A stretch of DNA of 64,000 nt, taken from positions 1 to 64,000 of the forward strand of contig UQTU01000008.1 in the NCBI GenBank assembly GCA_900544135.1, given 5' to 3'. Positions 33,375-41,956 of the stretch are shown here, piece by piece. The notes beneath the pieces are model-generated. The model saw nothing but the letters and a program-made list of their open reading frames with translations. It made no database searches and was not told where the DNA came from. A program made the position numbers and the translations under genes. This DNA is from an uncultured Collinsella sp. (GTDB lineage: Bacteria > Actinomycetota > Coriobacteriia > Coriobacteriales > Coriobacteriaceae). Numbering within the stretch: the first letter of the stretch is position 1; every line of letters begins with the position of its first letter.

Positions 33375-35552
33375 CTAGGGGAGGAGCTTCATGGCGGCGT
33401 CGTGGGCGGCGTGCTCGTAGGCGTCGTCGAGGGGTTTGAGCGGCAGCAGGGCTGTGGCCTGCGCATCGCCGCGGCGCTCGAGGGCGTGCGCGATCAGCCA
33501 GTCGGCGAGTTCGGGGTTTTTGGGCAGCGCCGGCCCGTGCAGGTACGTGCCGATCACGCCCTTGTAGACGAGGCCCTCAAAGCCATCGTCGCCGTTGTTG
33601 CCGGTGCCCGTGACGACGGACGTTCCGAGCGGCGTGGCCGCTGTATCGAGCAGGGTGCGGCCGCCGTGGTTCTCGAATCCCACAAAGGGCTCGGGTGCCA
33701 GATTGGTTTCGACGGCTACGTTGCCGATCAGGCGGTCGGAGCCGCGTACGGTTTCGGCGGCAATGACCCCCAGACCCTCGATGCGATCCTCGCCCATATA
33801 GTACGAACGGCCGAGCAGCTGATAGCCGCCACAGATGGCAAGCAGCGAGCCGCCATCCTCAACATAGGCCGCGACCTTGTCTTTTTGAGCGAGCAGTTCA
33901 TGTGCAACCGCCAACTGGTCGCGATCGGAGCCACCGCCCATCATAACGATGTCGGCGTCGGTCAGGTCGAGCGTCTCGCCCATGTGGACTTCGTCCACAC
34001 GCACGGGAATGCCGCGCCAGGCGCAGCGGCGTTCGAGCGCGATAACGTTGCCGCCGTCGGCGTAGAGGTTGAGCGCATCGGGATACAGGTAGACGATGCG
34101 CAACGGGCGCGAAAGCTCGACCGGCGCAATATCGGTGGGGACAGCGCTACCATCGGCGCGCGTTACGGCGTGGGAGACAATCGAGCTTGCATCGTCGTCT
34201 TTAAGCCCGTCGAGCTCCTTGACTAACGGCGGGAAGGCCGTGTAGTTGGCGACGGCGTAGAAGGTGTCATCGGCGGCCTCGTCTGCCACGGCGCCGATCG
34301 CCTGCGCGACGTCCGAGATAATCGCGGCATCGATGCCGGCGTACTTGAGGCGTACCTGCATGTCGTGCGCACGCGTGCCTCCGGCAAAGGCGACAAGACC
34401 CGGCGTGTCGGCGATGCGCTCGAAGTCGACATCGTAGATCCACGAGACATCGTGGCCGTCGGCATCGTTATCGTTTAGGAAGAAGGCGCAGAGCCTGCCA
34501 CCTGCCGTTTTAATGGACTGGATCTGGCGATCGAAGCCCACGGGATTCTTGGCCAGATTGGCCTCGACGGTGCGGCCGGCAATATCCCAGCGGCCCATGC
34601 GTCCGCCGGCGGGCACGTAGGCATTAAGCGTGGGCTGCAGGTGCGCCGCGTCCACGCCCATCTCGCGCGCCGCAAAGAAGGCGGCGGCAATGTTGTAGAC
34701 CATGTACAGGCCGTTGTAGCGTGTGGCGATGTGCGTTGCGGGTGCGTCGGTATCGGGTCCAAAGACCAGGTCAAAGCCGTAGCCGTCGCAGCCGAGCTCC
34801 ACGCCCGTCACGCGACGGACAAGCCCAGGGCGGGCCCAGCCGCACGAGGGACAATGGTAGGCGCCGAGCTGGCCGTATTGCACGTAGTCATACTCCAGCG
34901 GCGCGTTGCACTGCGAGCAAAAACGCGAGTCGCTAATGCGATCGGACTCGGTGCCCGTGGCGCCGTCGATGCCAAAGGCAATACTCGCGTTGGGAATGCG
35001 CGCGGCGATCGAGGCACACAGCGGATCGTCGGCGTTGTAGATGAGCGTTGTCGTCGGAGAGAGCTCCAACGCATGGGCGATGACCTCCTGGGTGTGATCG
35101 ATCTCTCCATAGCGATCCAGCTGGTCACGGAACAGGTTGAGCAGCACAAAGTACGTCGGCTTGAGCTTGGGCAGGACGCGCACGGTGTAGAGCTCGTCGC
35201 ACTCAAAAACGCCCACGCGCTTGCCGCTGCTGGTGTGCTTAAGGCCGCCGCGGGCCTCGAGCAGAGCACCCACCACACCAGGCTCCATATTGTTGCCGGC
35301 ACGGTTGCACACCACGGTAGCGCCGCTGGCAGCAACGGCGTCAGCGATGAGGTTGGAGGTGGTGGTCTTGCCATTAGTACCGGTGATCACCACGCTGCGG
35401 TCGACCAGGCTCGCGAGGTCGCTTAGCAGCTCGGGGTCGATCTTCATGGCGATGCGGCCGGGAAGCACGCCACCCTGGCGTTTGAGGACAGAGCGCAGTC
35501 CCCAGCGGGCGATATCGCTCGAGGTGCAGGCGAGAGATGAGCGGAGGTTCAT
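33375..35552 (-). CDS. murT-gatD: MurT-GatD fusion: lipid II isoglutaminyl synthase, both subunits in one chain
   Basis: 725 residues from ATG 35552. Residues 50-470 are MurT: P-loop VVITGTNGKTTTSN (57-65), a Mur-ligase centre, and a Cys4 zinc ribbon CSQC...CPSC (212, 215, 234, 237). Residues 480-725 are GatD, a class I glutaminase: ICGGYQLLG with the nucleophile Cys about 574, and GTYLHGP with His about 672. Together they amidate the D-Glu of lipid II to D-isoglutamine. In staphylococci and streptococci these are two separate proteins. Here the frame is continuous, so ammonia transfer would be intramolecular. It is the last gene of a three-gene operon. Confidence 0.9.
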   Translation of the reverse strand: MNLRSSLACTSSDIARWGLRSVLKRQGGVLPGRIAMKIDPELLSDLASLVDRSVVITGTNGKTTTSNLIADAVAASGATVVCNRAGNNMEPGVVGALLEARGGLKHTSSGKRVGVFECDELYTVRVLPKLKPTYFVLLNLFRDQLDRYGEIDHTQEVIAHALELSPTTTLIYNADDPLCASIAARIPNASIAFGIDGATGTESDRISDSRFCSQCNAPLEYDYVQYGQLGAYHCPSCGWARPGLVRRVTGVELGCDGYGFDLVFGPDTDAPATHIATRYNGLYMVYNIAAAFFAAREMGVDAAHLQPTLNAYVPAGGRMGRWDIAGRTVEANLAKNPVGFDRQIQSIKTAGGRLCAFFLNDNDADGHDVSWIYDVDFERIADTPGLVAFAGGTRAHDMQVRLKYAGIDAAIISDVAQAIGAVADEAADDTFYAVANYTAFPPLVKELDGLKDDDASSIVSHAVTRADGSAVPTDIAPVELSRPLRIVYLYPDALNLYADGGNVIALERRCAWRGIPVRVDEVHMGETLDLTDADIVMMGGGSDRDQLAVAHELLAQKDKVAAYVEDGGSLLAICGGYQLLGRSYYMGEDRIEGLGVIAAETVRGSDRLIGNVAVETNLAPEPFVGFENHGGRTLLDTAATPLGTSVVTGTGNNGDDGFEGLVYKGVIGTYLHGPALPKNPELADWLIAHALERRGDAQATALLPLKPLDDAYEHAAHDAAMKLLP

Positions 35553-35597
35553 GAAGCCGTTCCTAACGTGAATGACATGGTCGGGGCGATCGCGTCG

Positions 35598-36641
35598 CTA
35601 AAAGCCGTAGCGGCGCGCAAATTCCTGGGCGAGCTGCGATACATCTTCGCAGGCGTTGGCCCAGGGGGCAAAGTCTGGGGTGTCCGAGATAATGCCGTCG
35701 GCTTCCCAAACCGCCTGGTGCGAGAGGTCCCAGGGGTCGCGCGGCTCGGGTCGGCAGGGAAGATACGGCGTCTGGTACATGGGGTTCAGCAAGAAGAACG
35801 CGCCACCCTCGCAACGGTTAGCGAACTCACGCAGCGCGCGCGTCGCCGGGCGCATCTTGTTTGTTTTGAACAGCAAGATCGTGCGGGCGAGCAGATACCA
35901 AGGAGAGTTTTCGAGTGCGTCTGCCCCCATCTGTTCCTCGAGCTGATGCGCCAGGGCAAAAAAGCCGTCCTGGTCTTCCAAGCGGGCGAGGGCAAGCAAT
36001 ACGGTGCCGGCGGCCCGGGTGGGATAGCCCTCCGCCTTAAGGACACGGCGAGCATAGTTGGCGGCGGCGCGGTAACGAGCGCTCGCCATGCACAGCTGCG
36101 AGATGGCTTCGAGTGTGTGAAGCCACCCGATAAGGGCCGGCTCGCTCACGGTAAGGTCCGCTGCGGTGACACCGTCGGCCAAAACATTATTGGCCCAGTA
36201 GTGCGGGGCCTCCATATCAAACCCGGGCACGCTCTGTTGCAGGTAGTCGGCCGTGCTCGTCTCGAGCTTCATCAGGTCGCCCAGGCAGGCGTCGACGGGC
36301 GTGTCCGCCAAAATGATGGCGAGCAGCTGGGCATCGACGGCCAGCGCATCGACGCGGACGATCTTGAGCAGCTCATCACGCATGTCGTCGAACAGGCGGT
36401 TGCGCGTCTGCTCAAACTCCTCGTCGCTGCCCATGTCCTCGATGCGATGGAGCTCGTCGAGCAGGTGGCGATGAACGCCGGCATAGGACAGCAGTGCCTG
36501 GGCATGCTCGGCCTGCGCATACTTTTGAGGATTCGCGCTAATGTCGTTATGGACAAGCTCGCGTGCTGCATCGGTGAGCTCGGGGTGCGACGCCAGATAG
36601 GTGCGCTCCAGGTAGGCGGGGATGTAGACGCTCGGATCCAT
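35598..36641 (-). CDS. helical repeat (TPR-like) protein, operon with murT-gatD
   Basis: 347 residues; ATG 36641 overlaps the upstream stop by one base (TAATG), implying coupled translation. The protein is helical with repeats such as SARYRAAANYARRVLKAEGYPTRAAGTVLLALARLEDQDG. It shares a motif around YQTPYLPCRPEPRDPWDL with its upstream neighbour (YLANTPLRRRPKD...DPWTL), so the two are distant paralogues. No enzymatic motif; probably a scaffold. Confidence 0.7.
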   Translation of the reverse strand: MDPSVYIPAYLERTYLASHPELTDAARELVHNDISANPQKYAQAEHAQALLSYAGVHRHLLDELHRIEDMGSDEEFEQTRNRLFDDMRDELLKIVRVDALAVDAQLLAIILADTPVDACLGDLMKLETSTADYLQQSVPGFDMEAPHYWANNVLADGVTAADLTVSEPALIGWLHTLEAISQLCMASARYRAAANYARRVLKAEGYPTRAAGTVLLALARLEDQDGFFALAHQLEEQMGADALENSPWYLLARTILLFKTNKMRPATRALREFANRCEGGAFFLLNPMYQTPYLPCRPEPRDPWDLSHQAVWEADGIISDTPDFAPWANACEDVSQLAQEFARRYGF

Positions 36642-37717
36642 TAGAGGTCCCCTCCCTTAAATGGAAGCCCCTGCTCGGCCGCGCGCAGGATGCGCTCGTC
36701 GATCTGGGAGCGCACGCTGTCGTTGGTGGCGATCCAGGCGGCAAAGCTGGCGTTGTCGGGGGCGCCCAGGCCCTCCTGCAGTACCGGCGTCGCCTCGGAC
36801 AGCGCAAGGACAAGCTCGTCGGTGGAGCCTGCACCCACGTTGACGCGGGCATAGACGCCATCGGGAAACTCGGTTTGGAAGTAGAGCGCCTCGGCTGCGT
36901 GCGGGCACGAGCGCGCAAGGATGCGCAGGTAGTGTTCGGCGCCCTCGTAATCCAGCTCGCGCCAGGCAGCGCTCATCAGCGCGATGAGCGTCCACGGGTC
37001 CAAGTCGCGTTCTGCATCCTTGGGACGACGGCGCAGCGGCGTGTTGGCGAGATAGGGGACGGAGTGGGCAGAGCGAAAGCGCCTGAGCTCCTCAGCGGGG
37101 TATTCGAGCTTTGCCATGGCGAGCATTGCGGTGTGGCGGACGCCGGCAGGATCGTTGGGGGCAAAGTCGAGGCTGCGGTTTGCGGCTTCGAGCGACATGC
37201 GGTAGCGGCCGCTAATGAGCGCGCGCGATGCCAAGGCGGCAAGCCAGCGCAGGTAGGGACGGCGGGTCAGGTCGCCTGCGGCCTCGCGCTCGTAGGGGTC
37301 CTGCGCCGAGGCAATCTTGAGCGCCAGATCGTGCTCCACCTCGTCGCACTTGGACACCAGATATTGCACGTATTCCTCGTTGGAGTCAGCGGTGAGGGCC
37401 GTCAGCATGCGCTGCGCATCCCAGTTGGCCGGATCGAGTGCGGCGGCCTCGCGAAGCATGTTCTCGGCAGCGGCCTCTTCCTGCTCGGCTTGGGCATCGT
37501 CGGGGATAAAGGGAATGCGGTAGTCGACGGCCTCGACCACCTTGGCAATCAGATGCCCGGCGCGGTCGCGGTCGTGCACGATGAGCGGCGCGGGGTTGCG
37601 GGTGAATTGCTCCATCAGACGCTCGACGGCGGGGCCGTCGGTGAGCGGGATATTGTCGCGGCGCAAGGCCTCAAGAACGAGGCGATGGCAATCCTCTTGA
37701 ATGGGATCGAATGCCAT
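36641..37717 (-). CDS. helical repeat (TPR-like) protein, first gene of the murT-gatD operon
   Basis: 358 residues; ATG 37717 has AAAGGAGG four bases upstream and is preferred over the longer frame. Helical repeats are evident (YRMSLEAANRSLDFAPNDPAGVRHTAMLAMAKLEY), along with the DPWTLIALMSAAWRELDYEGAEHYLR segment shared with the next gene. Function unknown. Coriobacterial genomes often keep such a pair by cell-wall genes; I infer a regulatory or scaffold role. Confidence 0.7.
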   Translation of the reverse strand: MAFDPIQEDCHRLVLEALRRDNIPLTDGPAVERLMEQFTRNPAPLIVHDRDRAGHLIAKVVEAVDYRIPFIPDDAQAEQEEAAAENMLREAAALDPANWDAQRMLTALTADSNEEYVQYLVSKCDEVEHDLALKIASAQDPYEREAAGDLTRRPYLRWLAALASRALISGRYRMSLEAANRSLDFAPNDPAGVRHTAMLAMAKLEYPAEELRRFRSAHSVPYLANTPLRRRPKDAERDLDPWTLIALMSAAWRELDYEGAEHYLRILARSCPHAAEALYFQTEFPDGVYARVNVGAGSTDELVLALSEATPVLQEGLGAPDNASFAAWIATNDSVRSQIDERILRAAEQGLPFKGGDL

Positions 37718-38216
37718 GGGGCCTCCTTTGCTGCGGTTAGGGTTCAAATGTCTCTATATAAGGTTCTAGTTTACCCGCATGTGGCACACCGGGGGCGCCG
37801 CACTTGGACATGCACCTTTGCACCACGAAGACGGATGTCGCACAAATGTCGGCGCCTTGGACGACTGAGTGGTATCACGGTGCCGCAAACGGTCGATTTT
37901 TGGCGGCGAACGGGGCACATTTTGGAGGAGCACCGTCCTGCCCGGGATATGTAGTCAACCTTGATAAACGTTTGCCCAGCTTGGGAGTATGAATGCCCCA
38001 CAAGGGTCTTCAGGGATAGAAAAAACGTTTCATCATTGTCGGCTTTAGGTGAATAACTGACCAACCAGAACGGTAAAATAGTGTTTGTCTGAGCGTTGAG
38101 ACGTTTAGACATCGCGCATTGTCATCGCCGGCAACGCGCAAAACGGTCCTAACGGAGCCAATCGGGTGCTCCGTTATATACGCAAGTCTAAGAGGGGCTT
38201 GTTTAGGAGGCACAGT
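37718..38216. promoter_or_regulatory. 500-bp divergent intergenic region with a dyad before the Fe-ADH gene
   Basis: No convincing gene. A -10-like TAAAAT at 38074-38079 is followed by an imperfect dyad, GTCTGAGCG, six bases, CGTTTAGAC (38087-38110), about 110 bases before the dehydrogenase ATG. This is a plausible operator for a redox or fermentation regulator, and the leader beyond it is long. The opposite side must hold the promoter of the TPR operon; TATATA at about 37754 is the only -10-like hexamer I see. Confidence 0.35.
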
Positions 38217-39440
38217 ATGGGACGTTTTACCAATCCTCGCGATCTGTACTTTGGTGAGGGCGCTCGCCACGAGGTGAAGAACCTCAAGGGCAAGAAGGCC
38301 ATCATCGTTTCTGGCGGCAGCTCTATGCGCCGCGGCGGGTTCCTGCAGGACGTTGAGGCCGACCTCAAAGAGGGCGGTTTCGAGGTCAAGCTGTTCGAGG
38401 GCGTCGAGTCCGATCCGTCCATCGAGACGGTCATGAAGGGCGCCGAGGCCATGCGCGAGTTCGAGCCCGACTGGATTATCGCCATCGGCGGCGGCTCGCC
38501 CATCGATGCCGCTAAGGCCATGTGGGTCTTCTACGAGTATCCCGAGGAGTCCTTCGATAACATCATCCAGCCGTTCAGCTTCCCCGAGCTGCGTCAGAAG
38601 GCTCACTTCTGCGCCATCTCCTCTACCTCCGGTACCGCTACCGAGGTCACTGCCTTCTCCGTCATTACCGACTACGCCAAGGGCATCAAGTACCCGCTGG
38701 CCGACTTCAACATCACCCCTGATGTCGCCATCGTCGACCCCGAGCTCACCTACACCATGCCCGCCAAGCTGTGCGCTCACACCGGCATGGACGCTCTGAC
38801 CCACTGCATGGAGGCCTACGTTTCCACCTGCGCTTCCATGTTCACCGACGCCAACGCTCTGCACGGCATCCGCGAGATCGTCGAGTGGCTGCCCAAGTCC
38901 TATGCTGGCGACCATGAGGCCCGTCAGCACATGCACGAGGCTCAGTGCATCGCCGGTATCGCCTTCTCCTCGGGCCTGCTCGGCATCGTTCACTCCATGG
39001 CTCACAAGACCGGTGCTGCCTTCGAGAACGGCCACATCATCCACGGTGCTGCTAACGCCATGTACCTGGGCAAGGTCATCCAGTGGAACTCCAAGGATCC
39101 CCGTGCTGCCGAGCGTTATGCTTACGTGGCCAAGGAGATCCTGCACCTTCCCGGCGAGACCAACGAGGAGCTCATCGCCGCGCTCGTCCAGAAGATTCGC
39201 GACCTCAACGACCAGCTCAACATTCCGCAGTCCATCAAGGATTACGCGAATGGTGGCGTGAAGGTCGACGCCGAGAACCCGCAGATGGTCTCCGAGGAGG
39301 AGTTCCTCGCCAAGCTTCCCGAGATCGCCGCGAACGCCGAGACCGACGCCTGCACGCCCGAGAACCCGCGTGAGACCAAGGCTGCCGACTTCGAGAAGAT
39401 TCTCAAGGCCTGCTACTACGACACCGACATCGATTTCTAA
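38217..39440 (+). CDS. iron-containing alcohol dehydrogenase
   Basis: 407 residues; ATG 38217 with AGGAGG six bases upstream is preferred to the longer frame. NAD-binding GGGSP at residues 91-95 and SSTSGTATE at 135-143. Metal ligands: Asp192, His196 (DALTH), His263 (SMAH) and His276 (IIHGAANA). The family reduces aldehydes such as butyraldehyde or acetaldehyde with NAD(P)H during fermentation. It is followed by a strong terminator, so it is transcribed alone. Substrate cannot be read from the sequence. Confidence 0.85.
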   Translation: MGRFTNPRDLYFGEGARHEVKNLKGKKAIIVSGGSSMRRGGFLQDVEADLKEGGFEVKLFEGVESDPSIETVMKGAEAMREFEPDWIIAIGGGSPIDAAKAMWVFYEYPEESFDNIIQPFSFPELRQKAHFCAISSTSGTATEVTAFSVITDYAKGIKYPLADFNITPDVAIVDPELTYTMPAKLCAHTGMDALTHCMEAYVSTCASMFTDANALHGIREIVEWLPKSYAGDHEARQHMHEAQCIAGIAFSSGLLGIVHSMAHKTGAAFENGHIIHGAANAMYLGKVIQWNSKDPRAAERYAYVAKEILHLPGETNEELIAALVQKIRDLNDQLNIPQSIKDYANGGVKVDAENPQMVSEEEFLAKLPEIAANAETDACTPENPRETKAADFEKILKACYYDTDIDF

Positions 39441-39461
39441 TCGACTCTTGTTATCGTAACG

Positions 39462-39502
39462 AGGGGCTCCGCACGTATCTGTACGGAGCCCCTTTCTTTT
39501 TT
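39462..39502 (+). terminator. intrinsic terminator after the Fe-ADH gene
   Basis: Stem GGGGCTCCG with CGGAGCCCC, a 12-base loop, then TTTCTTTTTTATTTT. Confidence 0.92.
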
Positions 39503-39523
39503 ATTTTAGAGAATGGGATAGTT

Positions 39524-40624
39524 ATGGCTGCAATTTTCAATAGCCCCAGCAAGTACATCCAGGGCCCGGACGAGCTGGCCAAGCTCGGTTCCTATGTCGA
39601 GCCGCTCGGTGCTAAGGCCCTCGTCATCGTGACGCCTTCGGGCAAGAAGCGTGTCGGTGCCAAGATCGAGGGCGGTTTTGCCGAGGCTAAGGCCGAGCTG
39701 CTGTTTGAGGACTTTAACGGCGAGTGCTCCAAGGGCGAGGTCGATCGCCTGGTTGCGCTCGCTCGCGACAACGGTTGCGACATCATCGTCGGCGTCGGTG
39801 GCGGCAAGATTCTCGACACCGCGAAGGCCGTTGCCTATTACCTGGAATCCCCGGTTATCATTTGCCCCACCATTGCTTCGACCGATGCCCCGTGTTCGGC
39901 GCTTTCGGTGCTCTATACCGATGACGGCCAGTTCGACAAGTACCTCTTCCTTAAGGCAAATCCCAATATCGTCCTGATGGATACGACGGTTATCGCGGCG
40001 AGCCCGGTGCGCCTGACGGTTTCCGGTATGGGCGATGCGCTCGCAACCTACTTTGAGGCCCAGGCGACGCATGATGCCGACGGTGGCACCTGCGCTGGCG
40101 GCAAGGGTGGTATGGCCGGCCTGGCGCTTGCCAAGCTCTGCTACGAGACGCTTATGGCCGATGGCGTCAAGGCCAAGGTCGCGCTGGAGAAGGGTGCGCT
40201 CACTCCTGCCGTCGAGCACATCATTGAGGCCAATACGCTGCTTTCGGGCATTGGCTTTGAGAGCTCGGGCCTTGCTGCTGCTCATGCCATCCACAATGGC
40301 TTGACGATGCTGCCCGAGTGCCACGGCATGTACCACGGCGAGAAGGTCGCCTTCGGCACCATCGTCCAGCTGGTACTCGAGGACGCTCCGACTGAGAAAC
40401 TCGAGGAAGTCTTGGGCTTCTGCATTGAGCTGGGCCTGCCGGTTACGATGAAGGAACTTGGCGTTGCCGAGCTTACGCGCGAGCAGGCCATGATTGTTGC
40501 CGAAGCCGCCTGCGCGCCCGATGACACCATGTGCAACATGCCGTTTGAGGTGACGCCCGAGATGGTCGCAAACGCCATCCTGGGTGCCGACGCGCTGGGC
40601 CACTACTATCTCATGGATGAATAA
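39524..40624 (+). CDS. gldA: glycerol dehydrogenase family protein
   Basis: 366 residues from ATG 39524. The glycerol dehydrogenase pattern is clear: GVGGGKILDTAKAVAYY (90-106), TIASTDAPCSALSVLY, and zinc ligands Asp171 (GMGDALATYFE), His254 (AAHAIHNGL) and His271 (MYHGEKVAFG). It oxidises glycerol to dihydroxyacetone with NAD or runs in reverse. It has its own terminator and is similar to the next gene. Confidence 0.88.
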   Translation: MAAIFNSPSKYIQGPDELAKLGSYVEPLGAKALVIVTPSGKKRVGAKIEGGFAEAKAELLFEDFNGECSKGEVDRLVALARDNGCDIIVGVGGGKILDTAKAVAYYLESPVIICPTIASTDAPCSALSVLYTDDGQFDKYLFLKANPNIVLMDTTVIAASPVRLTVSGMGDALATYFEAQATHDADGGTCAGGKGGMAGLALAKLCYETLMADGVKAKVALEKGALTPAVEHIIEANTLLSGIGFESSGLAAAHAIHNGLTMLPECHGMYHGEKVAFGTIVQLVLEDAPTEKLEEVLGFCIELGLPVTMKELGVAELTREQAMIVAEAACAPDDTMCNMPFEVTPEMVANAILGADALGHYYLMDE

Positions 40625-40638
40625 ATCAAGCTAAGGAA

Positions 40639-40672
40639 GGGGCAAAGCCAGCAGGTGGCTTTGCCCCTTTTT
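40639..40672 (+). terminator. intrinsic terminator after gldA
   Basis: Twelve-base stem GGGGCAAAGCCA with TGGCTTTGCCCC, loop GCAGG, followed by TTTTTGC. Confidence 0.92.
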
Positions 40673-40737
40673 GCTATGGTGCAAAGGGGTCGGGTTGCTT
40701 TGCGCCAATTGTTATTGATGAAAGGGCGGATTTTCGT

Positions 40738-41805
40738 ATGGCGCTTCCCGTGGTTTATGGAGGTCCCGGCCGGTATGTTCAGGGGCCGGGCGAACTTTCG
40801 CGTCAGGGCAGGTATCTGTCATGGTTGGGCTGCGCTGCCTATGTCTTGTTTGACCAGGGCACCGAGGATCGGCTGTGCAGACAGATCGTCGATGGATTTC
40901 TGGATGAAGATCTAAGCGAGCCGTTCTTTAAGATTTATGACGGCCCGTGTACGGAAGAGGCCGTTGTAAAAATGGCTAAGGAAGCCCAGGCTGAGTATTG
41001 CGACATGGTGGTGGGTATTGGCGGTGGCAAGATGCTCGATATCGCAAAGGCCGTTGCGTTTTATGCCGAGCTGCCGTTGTGCGTATGCCCCACGGCAGCC
41101 TCGATGGATGGTCCGTGCAGCGCGATTTCGGTGCTGTATCACGAGGATGGGTCGTTCGACCGCTATCTGATGCTCGAGAAGAATCCAGACCTGGTCGTGG
41201 TCGATACCAACGTGGTCGCGGCGGCCCCGCTGCGTATGACGGTCGCTGGTATGGGCGACGCGCTGGCAACGTACTTCGAGGCGCGTTCGTGCGCCGCGGC
41301 GCGGGGCGCCAACGAGCACGGCGGCGCGCCGGGGCACTTGGCTCTGGCTGCGGCTCGCGCCTGCTATGACACGCTCATAGAGTGCGGCGTCGCTGCCAAG
41401 CGCGACCTCAAAAAGGGCCGTACATCGCCGGCGGTTGAGCGCCTGATCGAGTGCAATATTCTGCTCTCGGGCGTCGGCTTTGAGAGCGGTGGCTTGGCGT
41501 TGGCGCATGCCGTCGCCAACGGTCTGACGATCCTGCCCGAGTGCAAGGCCATGCATGGCGAGGCCGTGGCATTTGGTCTGGTGGTGCAGCTACGCCTGGA
41601 GCGTGCGCCCGAGCTTAATCAGGTGCTCGAGTTTTGCCAGCGCGTCGGTCTGCCGACCACGCTCGAGGAGCTGGGCCTTGGCGAGATTTCCGATGCCGAT
41701 CTGCAGGGTGTTGCAAATGCGGTCTTTAGAAACGAGCGTAATATGGCCAACGAGCAGGCCAAGGTGACCAAACAAAAGCTCGTGCAGCTCATGTGCGAGG
41801 CATAG
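40738..41805 (+). CDS. second glycerol dehydrogenase-like protein
   Basis: 355 residues from ATG 40738. It is a paralogue of the preceding gene: GIGGGKMLDIAKAVAFYAELPLCVCPTAASMDGPCSAISVLY, GMGDALATYFEAR, ALAHAVANGL, AMHGEAVAFG, so the metal ligands are kept. The nucleotide-binding N-terminus is a little shorter and the C-terminus differs. It probably acts on a related polyol or hydroxyketone; the exact substrate is unknown. A tandem duplication is likely. Confidence 0.82.
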   Translation: MALPVVYGGPGRYVQGPGELSRQGRYLSWLGCAAYVLFDQGTEDRLCRQIVDGFLDEDLSEPFFKIYDGPCTEEAVVKMAKEAQAEYCDMVVGIGGGKMLDIAKAVAFYAELPLCVCPTAASMDGPCSAISVLYHEDGSFDRYLMLEKNPDLVVVDTNVVAAAPLRMTVAGMGDALATYFEARSCAAARGANEHGGAPGHLALAAARACYDTLIECGVAAKRDLKKGRTSPAVERLIECNILLSGVGFESGGLALAHAVANGLTILPECKAMHGEAVAFGLVVQLRLERAPELNQVLEFCQRVGLPTTLEELGLGEISDADLQGVANAVFRNERNMANEQAKVTKQKLVQLMCEA

Positions 41806-41956
41806 CTTGGCGCTTGATTGACCTTGTGCAATCGATGCGGCGATAGGCCATAGACTATTTGCCTCAAAGGTGCTCCGCGTGTAATTTGCCCGAGGCGTGG
41901 GCCGATAGCGTATCATTATCTCTTGCTTGTTTGCACTGCTCAGGGAGGGGCCGCGC

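Noticed and set aside
33267..34226. Plus-strand 319-residue frame opposite gatD
   Set aside because: Antisense of a gene with full catalytic motifs; starts inside the tRNA.
37771..38112. 113-residue minus-strand frame in the Fe-ADH upstream region
   Set aside because: No ribosome-binding site, low-complexity Arg-rich end and no recognisable domain; it overlaps the likely promoter and dyad.
38010..39146. 378-residue minus-strand frame across the alcohol dehydrogenase gene
   Set aside because: It is a shadow of the strongly supported plus-strand gene; composition is Leu/Gly/Val/His-rich as expected for antisense of high-GC genes.
39506..40603. 365-residue minus-strand frame opposite gldA
   Set aside because: Antisense shadow without a ribosome-binding site or known motif.
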